Positions 34,560-43,143 of a stretch of DNA of 64,000 nucleotides are shown piece by piece. Position numbers and translations under genes: made by a program. The first letter of the stretch is position 1; every line of letters starts with the position of its first letter. A model generated the notes under the pieces. The model did no database searches, was not told where the DNA came from, and saw nothing but the letters and a program-made list of their open reading frames with translations. Source of the stretch: Salmonella bongori NCTC 12419 (GTDB taxonomy: Bacteria; Pseudomonadota; Gammaproteobacteria; Enterobacterales; Enterobacteriaceae); contig NC_015761.1 of the NCBI RefSeq assembly GCF_000252995.1, forward strand, positions 2,356,001 through 2,420,000, given 5' to 3'.

Positions 34560-35471
34560 TCAGTGATTAGTCAGTTTCATAAATGTATATGGTGTCATCT
34601 GAAAATATTTTCTGAATGTGGTGATAAAAAAAGAGGGGCGATTGTACCCGCACATCACGGCAACCTGGTTAATATTATGGTCTCCTGTACGCAATAATCT
34701 TGCAGCCCTGTGCATCCTGGCATTAAGATAGATTTCACTAAATGATGTTCCCTCTGCAGCGAGCTTACGCTTGAGCGTAGAGCGACTCATGTACAGGTTC
34801 ATCGCAACATCATCAAGATTCCAGTGTCTGGAGGGGTCGCTGTTAATGATGTTAAATGTTTTCTCCCTTAAACTTGATTTTAACGTTCGGGACAGTATAC
34901 CAATACCATCTTCATGAGTAGTAAAAGCAGAAAGCAGGAACATTAGCGTGAAATCCAGCGGAGAGCCTTCGGATTCTGAATGACAGCCAGTACAATCTCC
35001 ACATTCACTGCGCTCTACTTTTCGAAGACAGTCAAACACATTGTCAAAGGCTTCATTCATTCCCGGGCTTAGTGGTGACGAAAGCATACGGGAACTAATG
35101 TCTTTTTTCATATTTAACATAGTTCCCGGTTTACTCTCAGAAAGAAACAATGAGTACATTTTACTCATTAGGTTATATGGAATATCAATTACCTTAAAAT
35201 CCAGATGGTTATCAATCTCACTGCAACTTATACTTAAGGTTTGATTTTTCTCGATAAGAATAAGACATTCTCCGGAGCAATTCAGCACCTCATTCCAACT
35301 GGAAGCAATATTCAATGATCCTGCACTTAATTTGATAAGTGTAGTGTTAGTAACATAGATATGATTAAGTGAAACCCCGGTATCTGACTGACACAGAAGG
35401 ACACTATTAATATTTTTTTGTTTACAATTTACCACGCCTGCACACTTCGTGTTATTAATAATGCTTCTCAT
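34560..35471 (-). CDS. AraC-family regulator, probable fimbrial activator
   Basis: A 303-aa protein with a C-terminal AraC/XylS double HTH (residues ~200-300): NLDDVAMNLYMSRSTLKRKL is the first HTH and INQVAVMCGYNRPSFFITTF with YFQMTPYTFMK the second. The N-terminal half, rich in Ser, Asn and Cys (CGDCTGCHSES near residue 155), resembles no sugar-binding arm I know. The low GC and position upstream of the pilin gene fit AraC-type virulence regulators such as those of other horizontally acquired fimbriae. Its targets are inferred. Confidence 0.85.
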   Translation of the reverse strand: MRSIINNTKCAGVVNCKQKNINSVLLCQSDTGVSLNHIYVTNTTLIKLSAGSLNIASSWNEVLNCSGECLILIEKNQTLSISCSEIDNHLDFKVIDIPYNLMSKMYSLFLSESKPGTMLNMKKDISSRMLSSPLSPGMNEAFDNVFDCLRKVERSECGDCTGCHSESEGSPLDFTLMFLLSAFTTHEDGIGILSRTLKSSLREKTFNIINSDPSRHWNLDDVAMNLYMSRSTLKRKLAAEGTSFSEIYLNARMHRAARLLRTGDHNINQVAVMCGYNRPSFFITTFRKYFQMTPYTFMKLTNH

Positions 35472-36330
35472 AAAACAACCTTTTCTTTTGGTGCCGATTG
35501 ACAGTATTACCTAAATTTTACTATTTTTAATCTTTTTTACGTAAAACAGTCCAATAGTGTTAAAATTCTAACCCATCCTAATATATTAGCGATCGATGAT
35601 ATTAATTACGGCGGTTATTAAATCACAAGGGGAGAATTAGAATATCATAGGCAAGAGTCAGATCACTACAACAATTGATAATAATAATCATACTTATATA
35701 GTTTCAGTAATGTCGTACTATCCTTATCACATCTGCATTTAATGTTAGAATATAACAATACAGGTAAAAAGCTCATGACACCGATTATTTTGCTGATTTA
35801 TATAAATTTATTTATTCGCTTACGCTTCAATTATTGAAAAAGATTTCAGACCTAACATTTTATTTTACCGGAAGTTTTTACCGCTTTTTAAGCGAATGCT
35901 ACTACTTTTATGTGTTGGTGAATTTTCAGTACTGAGAAAGTTCGTATCCCCCATATTAGCTTCGTCAATTACAGTCAGAGTGACAGGTCGTTGCTCCTGT
36001 GCCGAAGCATCGCTTCCCAGCCTCCTGCCGACCATTCTGGTCAGTGGTAAAAATGCACATAAGCAAGCGTCATTTCATACAGTGACATCCAACACCACCT
36101 CCTCTCACTTGCCCTGCGTTATAGTGTGAGGTATGGCGTGGCAGATAAAAAATAGTGGTATTAAATATGGTAAAAGTCTGATTAAAAATGATGACTGACG
36201 CGTTGCGCTGCCAGCTTTAAGTATGAATCACACGGCACCAAAACCTTTCCATTCCAGGTATGAAGTGATTAAATTTGAAGATTCTAATAGCCAGATGAAG
36301 TATCTTTTTCAGCGGATAATGATGAAGTAA
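35472..36330. other. AT-rich gap upstream of the regulator
   Basis: About 860 bp with no convincing gene. A 77-aa frame at 35896-36129 has no ribosome site and no family match. The stretch nearest the regulator (35480-35650) is very AT-rich, as expected for an H-NS-silenced promoter region. I see nothing else. Confidence 0.5.
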
Positions 36331-36372
36331 GAAGAAGTCATCGTCCTTTTTCTGGCCGATGACTTCCTGTTG
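36330..36372 (-). terminator. Hairpin downstream of the omptin gene
   Basis: gaagtcatcg ... cgatgacttc is a ten-base inverted repeat just after the omptin stop. Followed on the minus strand by ttcttac, it is a weak intrinsic terminator. Confidence 0.55.
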
Positions 36373-36376
36373 TATT

Positions 36377-37315
36377 CTAGAAGCGGTACTGAAGTCCCGC
36401 GGTAACCGTGTAGTTATTATTAGCGATACCTGCGGCATCACCACCAAAATACGCCGTATCACCGTTGGTTTTATCTATAATTTGCGTACCGCCCTTACCT
36501 TCTTCATATTTACTGTAAGCGAAATCGGCAAAGATTTTTGCATTACTGGTAATATAATACCCTGTATTGATAGAGGCACCATAATACCGTGAGTTTTCCG
36601 TTTTTTCACGAAAAGTAAGGTCGCGCATGTAGTGTTCGTCATTATCATGCGCCTGTACCCAATCACTGTATTTAAACAATATATTACACTCAAAATCATT
36701 AATACGATATTGCCCTGCCAGTCCAATATAGGGCATTTCAAAACGCTGACTATAGCCTATGCCGCGTTCGCCGCGAGGAAAGTTACCAATGTATTGACCA
36801 TTATCATAACTATACGATCCACCTCTTGCCGTCCAGCTAAAACGGGTTTCCTGATAACCCACTGTGACACCCGCTTTATAGTTATCGCCCTGCCATAACC
36901 AGCCTTTTACGTTGAAATCGTATTCATTAGCATAATTGGCGCTGGTGTCCGGATGAATTGAACGATCGGTCCAGCCTGACTGCTCACTGCTCATCCAGTC
37001 GCGGTCAACCATATGACCCGACCCCGACGCCAGAGAAGTCCAACCGCGGGCATTCAGCGTCAAAAACGAATAGGGCTCCCATGAAACATCCCCCTGCAAA
37101 ATGGCGATATTTTTTATTTTCCAGTCCAGTTGACTAATCTTCCGCCCGGTGTCGGTGTCATAAACCAGTTCCCTGGATTTGCCATTTAACACGCCCGCGG
37201 AAAGGGATGTCGTGACGCTATCAGGAGAGAAGTTCGGTATAAATAAGGTGGACGCCGCATAAGCCGATTCAGAAAATACGGCAATCATCATTACAGCAAT
37301 AACCTGTTTTTTCAT
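36377..37315 (-). CDS. Omptin-family outer-membrane protease in the pgtE position
   Basis: A 312-aa ten-stranded barrel protease. A signal peptide ends at SAYA. The catalytic residues of omptins are all present: Asp-x-Asp in GHMVDRDWM (OmpT D83/D85) and Asp-x-x-His in DNDEHY (OmpT D210/H212). The last residue is Phe. Omptins cleave between basic residues and need LPS; Salmonella PgtE attacks plasminogen, complement and antimicrobial peptides. It occupies the place and strand of pgtE next to pgtA relics, yet its sequence differs much from my memory of PgtE, and loop 4 (NFPRGERGIGYSQRFEMPY) is closer to OmpT. Confidence 0.9.
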   Translation of the reverse strand: MKKQVIAVMMIAVFSESAYAASTLFIPNFSPDSVTTSLSAGVLNGKSRELVYDTDTGRKISQLDWKIKNIAILQGDVSWEPYSFLTLNARGWTSLASGSGHMVDRDWMSSEQSGWTDRSIHPDTSANYANEYDFNVKGWLWQGDNYKAGVTVGYQETRFSWTARGGSYSYDNGQYIGNFPRGERGIGYSQRFEMPYIGLAGQYRINDFECNILFKYSDWVQAHDNDEHYMRDLTFREKTENSRYYGASINTGYYITSNAKIFADFAYSKYEEGKGGTQIIDKTNGDTAYFGGDAAGIANNNYTVTAGLQYRF

Positions 37316-37583
37316 TTCTCTTGCCCTCATATTCAGATTTTATCTGGAGAGGTGATGACAATTTCATCCTGGCAAATTGACGGACAAGAGTACATTCATC
37401 CTAATGGGAAATATGTCTGATTTTTACCTTATATTTAAGTTGCGCAGCATAATTCTATGCTCAGGTTAATAATAAGGAGCCTATACTAAAGATAAAACAA
37501 CTTGCCTGAACAATTCTTCAGCGTTATCAGACGAACGATATCACTGCCGATGGTCGCCAGTCAGATGTAAGGCACCAGAAGCC

Positions 37584-37950
37584 TCATAATTTTTAATGCT
37601 CTTTACTTAAACCCTATTTTTTCATGCGTAAGTAACGTTTTTTACGGCGGAATTGTAGATACTCCATCACTTCATTCATTCGTCCCGGATGAATATTTTA
37701 TGCTTCGGTAATAAGTTGCCGCTCATATTCTTCAACGCGCTGCTTAATCTGGGTTGGCTCCTGAAGGAGCAACTGCGGGTTGACTATGTCCGCCAGCACA
37801 ATGCACCAACAGCAAAAACTCCGCTGCATTGACCAGTTCGCGTATAGTGTTATGCCATGTGCACCGCATTATACCTTTCCGTACTTCCCCGCTCATTTCC
37901 GGTACTGGATGGAGTGCATAGCGTACCACCGGGCCTTTCGCGTTACGCCC
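37584..37950 (-). pseudogene. pgtA: pgtA remnant (response regulator C terminus)
   Basis: Reading the minus strand, HPVPEMSGEVRKGIM, TWHNTIRELVNAAEF, VEEYERQLITEA, then RMNEVMEYLQFRRKK, YLRMKK and GLSKEH appear in order, broken by stop codons and at least one frameshift. These match what I remember of the end of PgtA, the sigma-54-type regulator of phosphoglycerate uptake (PGNVRELANAAEL ... RKKLYLRMKKYGLSKEHYKF). Only the last third of the gene is left. Confidence 0.82.
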
Positions 37951-38120
37951 CGGTGGTGGAAATTTTCTCGCCTATTGTCGATGCAGCTTTCGCCATACCG
38001 GGCAGCGAACACTGGCAAAGCGCCAGTTATATTGTTCTGGCCTGCGCCGCCGTCTTTTTTGCTTTAATTATTCTGGTATTGGGAAAGGAAGCGCCGACGC
38101 TGCCGGGCTTCCTGTTAACC
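37935..38120 (+). pseudogene. pgtP: pgtP remnant (phosphoglycerate permease fragment)
   Basis: The frame PIVDAAFAIPGSEHWQSASY then VFFALIILVLGKEAP matches a piece of PgtP from the middle of the protein (around residue 200-250 of 463). A GGG codon run just upstream is in another frame, so there is a frameshift. Both ends of the gene are missing. It touches the pgtA remnant, so the pgtB and pgtC genes normally between them are deleted. Confidence 0.8.
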
Positions 38121-38133
38121 AGCATGATGTGTA

Positions 38134-38376
38134 CTAACGCTTGCCGTCCCCCACCATAAAGCGAATGATTAACCCACACGCTGGCGCAAGGAAGAGCAAT
38201 AATCCACTAACGAATTCATCGCCATCCTGCAACCACACATTGAGTAAATAAATCAGTGCGGCAAGGATAACCATTCCCGTAAAAGATAAAACCGCAGAAA
38301 AAGCGCCCATCACCTGGCCGATATAGCCACTCACGGCAAGTATACTTATTGCAAGAAATGTCCATAAATAGATCAT
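38134..38376 (-). CDS. yfdY: YfdY, small inner-membrane protein (DUF2545)
   Basis: An 80-aa protein, the length of E. coli YfdY, with two to three membrane segments (LWTFLAISILAVSGYIGQVM and MVILAALIYLLNVWL) and the conserved FLAPACGLIIRFMVG near the end. A good ribosome site (aggag) lies before ATG 38376. Function unknown. It is the first intact core gene after the accessory region and borders lpxP as in E. coli. Confidence 0.9.
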   Translation of the reverse strand: MIYLWTFLAISILAVSGYIGQVMGAFSAVLSFTGMVILAALIYLLNVWLQDGDEFVSGLLLFLAPACGLIIRFMVGDGKR

Positions 38377-38810
38377 CTATAATACTCCTGTTGTAACAAG
38401 GCTTTCGTATTGCCTTACTGTCTTTCTCCTTTCACCTTTAAGATAAACCTTATTAATAAGTCATTTCTATAACATTTATCTCACATTTTGTTTTTCTTAT
38501 CATTTTTCAATGACCTTCGTCTGAAATAAAATTAATACAGAAAAAACAATAAATTAAAAATAGATTTTGCGTTATTTTTATTGTCAGCGAAATATTTACG
38601 CTTCTTGATGAAGATTTTCTGGGCGCAAGTAAATATCTGATGGTACATTAAGCGGCCAGGCATTCATGCCCCTCGTGGTTTAGTACTGACTTAGCTTTAC
38701 ACTCTTTACGGGAACCATTGTCGTACATGATAACCTAACTATCAGAGTGTACCGCTGTGGATAATGACTCTTCTGCGATACATTGTTTTCGTATCTACAG
38801 AAGGTATTTT
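38377..38810. other. AT-rich gap with the lpxP and yfdY promoters
   Basis: 434 bp between divergent yfdY and lpxP. The centre (38440-38620) is very AT-rich. LpxP is cold-induced in E. coli, so a cold-responsive leader is likely, but I cannot point to its elements. Confidence 0.5.
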
Positions 38811-39731
38811 ATGTTTCCTCAAAGCAAATTTTCATGCGCGTTTTTGCATCCGCGCTACTGGCTGACATGGTTTGGCGTCGGCGTCCTCTGGTTACTGGTG
38901 CAACTCCCCTATCCTGTTTTACGTTTTCTGGGCACCCGTACCGGTAAGTTGGCCCGCCCCTTCCTGAAACGGCGCGAATCGATCGCCCAGAAAAATATTG
39001 AGCTCTGTTTTCCAACGCTCTCCCGGGAAGAAAGAGAAACACTGATCGCCGAAAACTTCCATTCTCTTGGCATGGCATTGCTTGAAACAGGCATGGCCTG
39101 GTTCTGGCCAGATAACCGGGTCCGAAAATGGTTTGATGTAGACGGGCTGGATAACCTTACCCGCGCGCAGGCGCAAAATCGCGGCGTCATGGTGGTCGGC
39201 GTGCATTTTATGTCGCTGGAATTAGGAGGCCGGGTGATGGGTCTGTGTCAGCCGATGATGGCTACCTATCGTCCACATAACAATCCGCTCATGGAGTGGG
39301 TGCAAACGCGCGGCCGTATGCGTTCAAACAAAGCGATGATCGGCAGAAATAATCTGCGCGGCATCGTGGGAGCGCTGAAAAAAGGCGAAGCCGTTTGGTT
39401 TGCTCCCGATCAGGACTATGGCCCTAAAGGCAGCTCCTTTGCCCCCTTTTTCGCAGTTGAAAACGTCGCCACCACAAACGGTACCTATGTGCTATCCAGA
39501 CTGTCTGGCGCCGCTATGTTGACCGTCACGATGGTGAGAAAAAGCGATAATACGGGCTATCGTTTATTTATTACGCCTGAAATGGAAGGTTACCCGGCCG
39601 ATGAAAGCCAGGCCGCCGCTTACATGAATAAAATTATTGAGAAAGAGATCATGCGCGCGCCGGAGCAGTATCTCTGGATCCATCGCCGTTTCAAGACTCG
39701 CCCGCTGGGAGAAGCGTCGCTCTATATCTGA
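38811..39731 (+). CDS. lpxP: LpxP, cold-induced palmitoleoyl acyltransferase of lipid A
   Basis: A 306-aa inner-membrane enzyme that adds palmitoleate to Kdo2-lipid IVA at low temperature in place of laurate. It has an N-terminal membrane anchor (WFGVGVLWLLVQLPYPVLRF), the acyltransferase H-X4-E motif (GVHFMSLELGGRV) and the RHRRFK-like end IHRRFKTRP. The start at 38811 (MFPQSKF) is used because it gives the family length; the open frame extends 18 codons upstream. Confidence 0.95.
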   Translation: MFPQSKFSCAFLHPRYWLTWFGVGVLWLLVQLPYPVLRFLGTRTGKLARPFLKRRESIAQKNIELCFPTLSREERETLIAENFHSLGMALLETGMAWFWPDNRVRKWFDVDGLDNLTRAQAQNRGVMVVGVHFMSLELGGRVMGLCQPMMATYRPHNNPLMEWVQTRGRMRSNKAMIGRNNLRGIVGALKKGEAVWFAPDQDYGPKGSSFAPFFAVENVATTNGTYVLSRLSGAAMLTVTMVRKSDNTGYRLFITPEMEGYPADESQAAAYMNKIIEKEIMRAPEQYLWIHRRFKTRPLGEASLYI

Positions 39732-39749
39732 AAATAATGGCAAATTCGA

Positions 39750-39840
39750 GGATGCCTGATGGCGCAACGCGTATCAGGCCTGCATTCGTAAACGATACGG
39801 TAAGCCGGATAAGGTATTTATGCCGCCATCCGGCAAAATG
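39750..39840. repeat. REP/BIME-type repeat after lpxP
   Basis: Inverted REP units (gcctgatggcgcaac ... gccgccatccggc) with the gataaggtattt variant of the core, placed just after the lpxP stop. Confidence 0.75.
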
Positions 39841-40261
39841 AATCCAGGTTTGTCATCAACCTCAGGCTGAAAGGCCCTTTATTTTGCCCTGCTGTATTTT
39901 AGCGAGGTATTCATACCGTAACTCATTTATCTTCGCTTTCAGTACCCCCCTCCTGCTTAGTGTCTATTTTTAATACTTTATAGCGTCGCTCAATAACGAT
40001 TCATCACTGTCAGAAATTAAACTGTCGCCGTTCCACGACACCTGTAAGTTACTAAAAGTAAATAAGAAAATGCCTCTTGTTTCACCTCATTTTTAGGCGT
40101 ACATTAGCGCCGTCTGGAGCAATGAAGCACAGAATTCTGAGGTGATGCAGGCAATCGAAACACGAATAATTCTCAATTTCGTATTGTCCGGCATCAGCTC
40201 TCTATAATCAGGTAAGTGTAAGTTCATTTAGGCGTACGACAGGTACGCGGAGAGATGAAAC
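39841..40261. other. Gap before ypdK
   Basis: About 420 bp without a convincing gene. A short palindrome ggcgtac ... gtacgc sits just upstream of ypdK (40231-40252). It probably holds the ypdK promoter and leader; I see nothing else. Confidence 0.45.
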
Positions 40262-40333
40262 GTGAAATATTTCTTTATGGGCATTTCATTTATGGTCATC
40301 GTTTGGGCCGGTACTTTCGCCCTGATGATTTAA
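40262..40333 (+). CDS. ypdK: YpdK, 23-aa membrane small protein
   Basis: A GTG-started frame of 23 codons encoding a single hydrophobic helix (KYFFMGISFMVIVWAGTFAL) that equals my memory of E. coli YpdK. A ribosome site (cggagag) lies 8 bp upstream. It is the same position, between lpxP and alaC, as in E. coli. Too short for usual gene finders. Function unknown. Confidence 0.85.
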   Translation: MKYFFMGISFMVIVWAGTFALMI

Positions 40334-40356
40334 ACGTACAACGCAGAGAAAAACAG

Positions 40357-40384
40357 GAGCCCAGAGGCTCCTGTTTGCTTTTCT
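40357..40384. terminator. Terminator between convergent ypdK and alaC
   Basis: aggagcc-cag-aggctcct is a GC-rich hairpin followed by gtttgctttt on the plus strand, right after ypdK. Confidence 0.8.
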
Positions 40385-41621
40385 ATTCCGCACGCGCTTC
40401 AGCGGGTCTGGAATGCGCCGGTAACAGGCCATCGGCACGAAACATCGCTTTAATTCCTCTGACGGCTTGCCGAATACGATCGCGATTCTCTATTAATGCA
40501 AAACGTACATGCGTGTCGCCATAGTCACCAAAGCCTATCCCTGGCGAAACGCATACCTTCGCCTCATTCAATAGCTTTTTAGCAAACTCAAGCGAGCCCA
40601 TTGCCGCATATTGCGCAGGAATTTTCGCCCAGACATACATTGAGGCTTTCGGCATTTCAACCATCCAGCCCGCCTCATGCAGCCCTTTTACCAGCACATC
40701 ACGGCGACGTTTATACTGTGCTGCGATATCGCGCACACATTGCTGATCGCCTTCCAGAGCAGCGATAGCCGCCACCTGAAGCGGGGTAAACGTACCATAA
40801 TCGTGATAACTTTTGATTCGCGCCAGCGCGCTGACCAGGGTTTTATTTCCCACCATAAACCCGATACGCCAGCCTGCCATATTATAACTTTTCGACAGGG
40901 TGAAAAATTCGACCGCCACGTCACGCGCGCCGGGGACCTGCATAATCGATGGTGCTTTCCAGCCGTCGTATACGATGTCGGCATAAGCCAGATCGTGCAC
41001 TACCAACACATCATAACGTTTAGCCAGAGCGACCACTTTTTCAAAAAATTCCAGCTCGACGCACTGGGCCGTTGGGTTAGACGGAAACCCAAGAATCATC
41101 ATCTTCGGTTTCGGATAACTTTCGCGGATGGCACGCTCCAGCTCGTTGAAGAAATCAACGCCCTCCACTAAAGGAACCGAACGCACCTGCGCTCCGGCGA
41201 TAACGGCGCCATAAATATGAATCGGGTAACTGGGATTCGGCACCAGTACTGTATCGCCATGATCCAGCGTCGCTAACATCAGATGCGCCAGCCCCTCTTT
41301 AGAGCCGATGGTCACAATCGCTTCGGTTTCCGGATCGATATCGACATCATAACGTTCCTGATACCAGTGAGAAATTGCGCGGCGTAAACGCGGTATCCCG
41401 CGAGACGTTGAATAACCATGCGTATCCGGACGCTGCGCGACGGTGCAAAGTTTTTCGACAATGTGAGGCGGGGTTGCGCCATCAGGATTACCCATACTGA
41501 AATCAATAATATCTTCACCGCGCCGACGCGCAGCCATTTTGAGTTCAGCGGTGATGTTAAAAACATAGGGTGGAAGGCGATCGATACGCGTAAAGCGACG
41601 TTCAGGGCGGAAGTCAGCCAT
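40383..41621 (-). CDS. alaC: AlaC, glutamate-pyruvate aminotransferase
   Basis: A 412-aa fold-type I PLP enzyme that makes L-alanine from pyruvate and glutamate. The PLP lysine is in FFTLSKSYNMAGWRIGFMVG near residue 245, with NPSYPIHIYGAV and FPSNPTAQCVELEFFEK as substrate and cofactor contacts and an arginine in HVRFALIENRDR for the carboxylate. It is divergent from ypdC. Confidence 0.95.
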   Translation of the reverse strand: MADFRPERRFTRIDRLPPYVFNITAELKMAARRRGEDIIDFSMGNPDGATPPHIVEKLCTVAQRPDTHGYSTSRGIPRLRRAISHWYQERYDVDIDPETEAIVTIGSKEGLAHLMLATLDHGDTVLVPNPSYPIHIYGAVIAGAQVRSVPLVEGVDFFNELERAIRESYPKPKMMILGFPSNPTAQCVELEFFEKVVALAKRYDVLVVHDLAYADIVYDGWKAPSIMQVPGARDVAVEFFTLSKSYNMAGWRIGFMVGNKTLVSALARIKSYHDYGTFTPLQVAAIAALEGDQQCVRDIAAQYKRRRDVLVKGLHEAGWMVEMPKASMYVWAKIPAQYAAMGSLEFAKKLLNEAKVCVSPGIGFGDYGDTHVRFALIENRDRIRQAVRGIKAMFRADGLLPAHSRPAEARAE

Positions 41622-42180
41622 ATTATCCTCAGATTCACGTTAGCGCCCGGACCGTCCGAGCGACGCTGCCACGATGGTGGCTCCTTTAGAAAATAGCCTG
41701 AAAAATTTCTTTCTGTCGAGAGGGTAACAAAAATATTTTTGGTGACATAAAAGAGGAACAAGAGAAAAAAAACCTCATTTAGTCTGGTCAGATATAGCAC
41801 GTGACGAAGCAATTCATTAACAAATCAACATCATAGATATTACCAAACGTCCTGTTACTCAGCGATAATTTCCTGTAAGTAAACCTTCTATTCACTCATC
41901 CCCTTTTGGTTTTGTGGTTTTTCCTCATTAGCCAATACCCACGTCAATATAAAGGGTATTCTTCAGGTACATTTTATTGAGAACGGCTCTCGGTTCAGAC
42001 ACTCTGACGTGATGAAACAGTAAATAAGGCAGTAAACCGGACACGGGCAGTAAAAAAAATCCCTATTTTTCTGCGTTGCCGTCACCGTTATGGTAGGGTT
42101 TAACACGCTGGCGTTTGACCTTTCGCCCGGCAAGAGTAAAGTGAGTTAATTCAGTCAGTTGATGTCGTTATGGCGCAGAA
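41622..42180. other. alaC-ypdC gap; ypdAB absent
   Basis: In E. coli the two-component genes ypdA and ypdB lie here. This 559-bp gap has no room for them and I find no fragment of either. A leader-like region before alaC is AT-rich. I see no other gene. Confidence 0.6.
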
Positions 42181-43041
42181 ATGGCAATGAAAAACCCAGA
42201 CTTACCGGCAGACCAACAATTTTTTGCCGATCTGTTCAGCGGTCTGGTATTTAATCCACAACGGTTAGGGCATGTGTGGTTTGCCAGTCAACCCTCCTCT
42301 CTACCCTCCGGTAGCTTATGCATCGACCTGCCCCGGTTGGATATCGTGCTGCGTGGAGAATATGGTAATCAACTGGAAAAAACGCAGCATCGGCTGGCAG
42401 AAGGCGAAATGTTGTTTATTCCCGCGCGTGCGGCCAACCTGCCGGTAAGCGAAAAGCCAGTGATGTTGCTCAGTCTGGTATTCGCGCCTTCCTGGCTGGG
42501 GTTATCATTTTACGAGAATCGTTCAGCGTCGCTTTTGCGTCCGGTACGCCGTATTGAATTACCACATTTACAACGTGGCGAAGGCGAGGCAATACTGACC
42601 GCGCTTACTCATCTAAGCCGGTCGCCTCAGGAGCAGAATATTATCCAACCGCTGGTGCTCAGCCTGCTGCATATGTGCCGGAACGTGGTGAATACACGCC
42701 CTGATACCTGCCGTCCACGCACCGAATTTCTCTATCATAGTATCTGTAATTGGGTACAAGATAATTACGCCCAGCCGTTAAGCAGAGAAAGCGTGGCGCA
42801 GTTTTTTAATATCACCGCCAACCATCTGTCTAAACTTTTTACACAGCATGGCACAATGAGCTTTGTAGAGTATGTACGCTGGGTACGAATGGCAAAGGCG
42901 CGCATTATGCTGCAAAAATACCACTTGCCGATTAACGAAGTGGCGCTGCGTTGCGGATATCAGGATAGCGATTATTTTTGCCGCCTTTTCCGGCGTCAGT
43001 TTGGCCTGACGCCGGGGGATTACAGCGCGCGGTTTCAGTAA
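42181..43041 (+). CDS. ypdC: YpdC, AraC-family transcription regulator
   Basis: A 286-aa protein. The N-terminal cupin-like half contains RGEYGNQLEKTQHRLAEGEM; the C-terminal AraC domain holds two HTHs (LSRESVAQFFNITANHLSKL and INEVALRCGYQDSDYFCRLF) and the closing RRQFGLTPGDYSARF. Targets are unknown; it stands next to the convergent fry operon, which it could control. Start at 42181 or 42187. Confidence 0.92.
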   Translation: MAMKNPDLPADQQFFADLFSGLVFNPQRLGHVWFASQPSSLPSGSLCIDLPRLDIVLRGEYGNQLEKTQHRLAEGEMLFIPARAANLPVSEKPVMLLSLVFAPSWLGLSFYENRSASLLRPVRRIELPHLQRGEGEAILTALTHLSRSPQEQNIIQPLVLSLLHMCRNVVNTRPDTCRPRTEFLYHSICNWVQDNYAQPLSRESVAQFFNITANHLSKLFTQHGTMSFVEYVRWVRMAKARIMLQKYHLPINEVALRCGYQDSDYFCRLFRRQFGLTPGDYSARFQ

Positions 43042-43128
43042 CAGGCCGCTCGCCGGATGGCGGCGTAAACGCCCTATCTGACCTACCATATTACCCAGGA
43101 ACGTAAGCCTGATAGCACAGCACCATCA
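43042..43128. repeat. REP-type repeat between ypdC and fryA
   Basis: cgccggatggcggcgtaaacgc is a good REP match, followed by a partner half cctgatagcacagcaccatcaggc. It lies between two convergent genes. Confidence 0.75.
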
Positions 43129-43143
43129 GGCTATTAATTCACG

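Noticed and set aside
35896..36129. 77-aa frame in the gap upstream of the AraC gene
   Set aside because: No ribosome site, no recognised family, composition not coding-like.
36377..37315. Calling the omptin pgtE outright
   Set aside because: Position agrees but sequence differs strongly from my memory of PgtE; a family-level call is safer.
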